From Desulfosporosinus sp. (lineage in GTDB: Bacteria; Bacillota; Desulfitobacteriia; Desulfitobacteriales; Desulfitobacteriaceae): a stretch of DNA of 5,492 nucleotides. Position numbers and translations under genes: made by a program. The DNA lies in the NCBI GenBank assembly GCA_003132105.1, contig PKWS01000261.1, forward strand, positions 1-5,492, read 5' to 3'. The notes under the pieces were generated by a model. That model saw only the letters and a program-made list of their open reading frames with translations. It made no database searches and was not told where the DNA came from. Position 1 is the stretch's first letter, and each line of letters starts with the position of its first letter. Positions 5,460 through 5,492 of the stretch are shown here, in pieces.

Positions 5460-5492
5460 CTATTGTAGGGTCACATCTGCTGGCATACCCGC
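5460..5492 (-). CDS. C-terminal end of a probable HlyD/YbhG-type membrane-fusion protein (partial)
   Basis: Only ten codons and a TAG stop are inside the window, reading AGMPADVTLQ. A GMPxxV-type stretch close to the C-terminus is characteristic of the beta-barrel end of HlyD-family periplasmic adaptors, and adaptor-ATPase-permease is the standard gene order for YbhG-YbhF-YbhS-type exporters. The gene ends 13 nt before the ATPase ATG, within the RBS region, which fits one operon. The reading frame and stop are seen directly; the family is inferred from a short peptide plus context. The alternative is any other protein that happens to end this way. Confidence 0.55.
   Translation of the reverse strand, partial: AGMPADVTLQ

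Overview
The window carries minus-strand genes only, apart from a possible plus-strand structured element. It looks like a low-to-mid GC member of the Firmicutes, probably a clostridial or Peptococcaceae-type organism such as the Desulfitobacterium/Desulfosporosinus group. That placement is an inference from three things: a DUF2225 protein (a family typical of Firmicutes), strong AGGAGG-type ribosome binding sites, and GTG/TTG codons at gene starts. The sequence does not prove the taxon.

Reading in the direction of transcription (right to left), the first block is an export operon. It consists of the last codons of a probable HlyD/YbhG-type membrane-fusion protein (5460-5492), an ABC ATPase of the YbhF/DrrA type (4673-5446) and an ABC-2 permease of the YbhS/YbhR type (3531-4673). 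The ATPase stop and permease start overlap as TAATG. The three parts would form one drug- or small-molecule exporter: ATPase in the cytoplasm, permease in the membrane, adaptor outside.

Next comes a 240-base intergenic stretch (3291-3530). Its permease-proximal half (3423-3525) is a tight run of hairpins with no U-tract, resembling a small non-autonomous palindromic element or a structured RNA. Its other half holds a plausible extended -10 promoter for the second block.

The second block is a compact operon of a class I PLP aminotransferase related to LL-diaminopimelate aminotransferases (2100-3290), a DUF2225 protein with a Cys4 zinc-site pattern and TPR-like helices (1414-2112), and the first 469 codons of the transcription accessory protein Tex (1-1409), which starts at TTG and runs off the left edge. 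These genes overlap by 13 nt and are separated by 4 nt, so they are very likely co-transcribed and translationally coupled.

Most of the window is ordinary. The items most worth a second look are the hairpin cluster at 3423-3525 and the unexplained DUF2225 protein sitting between an aminotransferase and tex.
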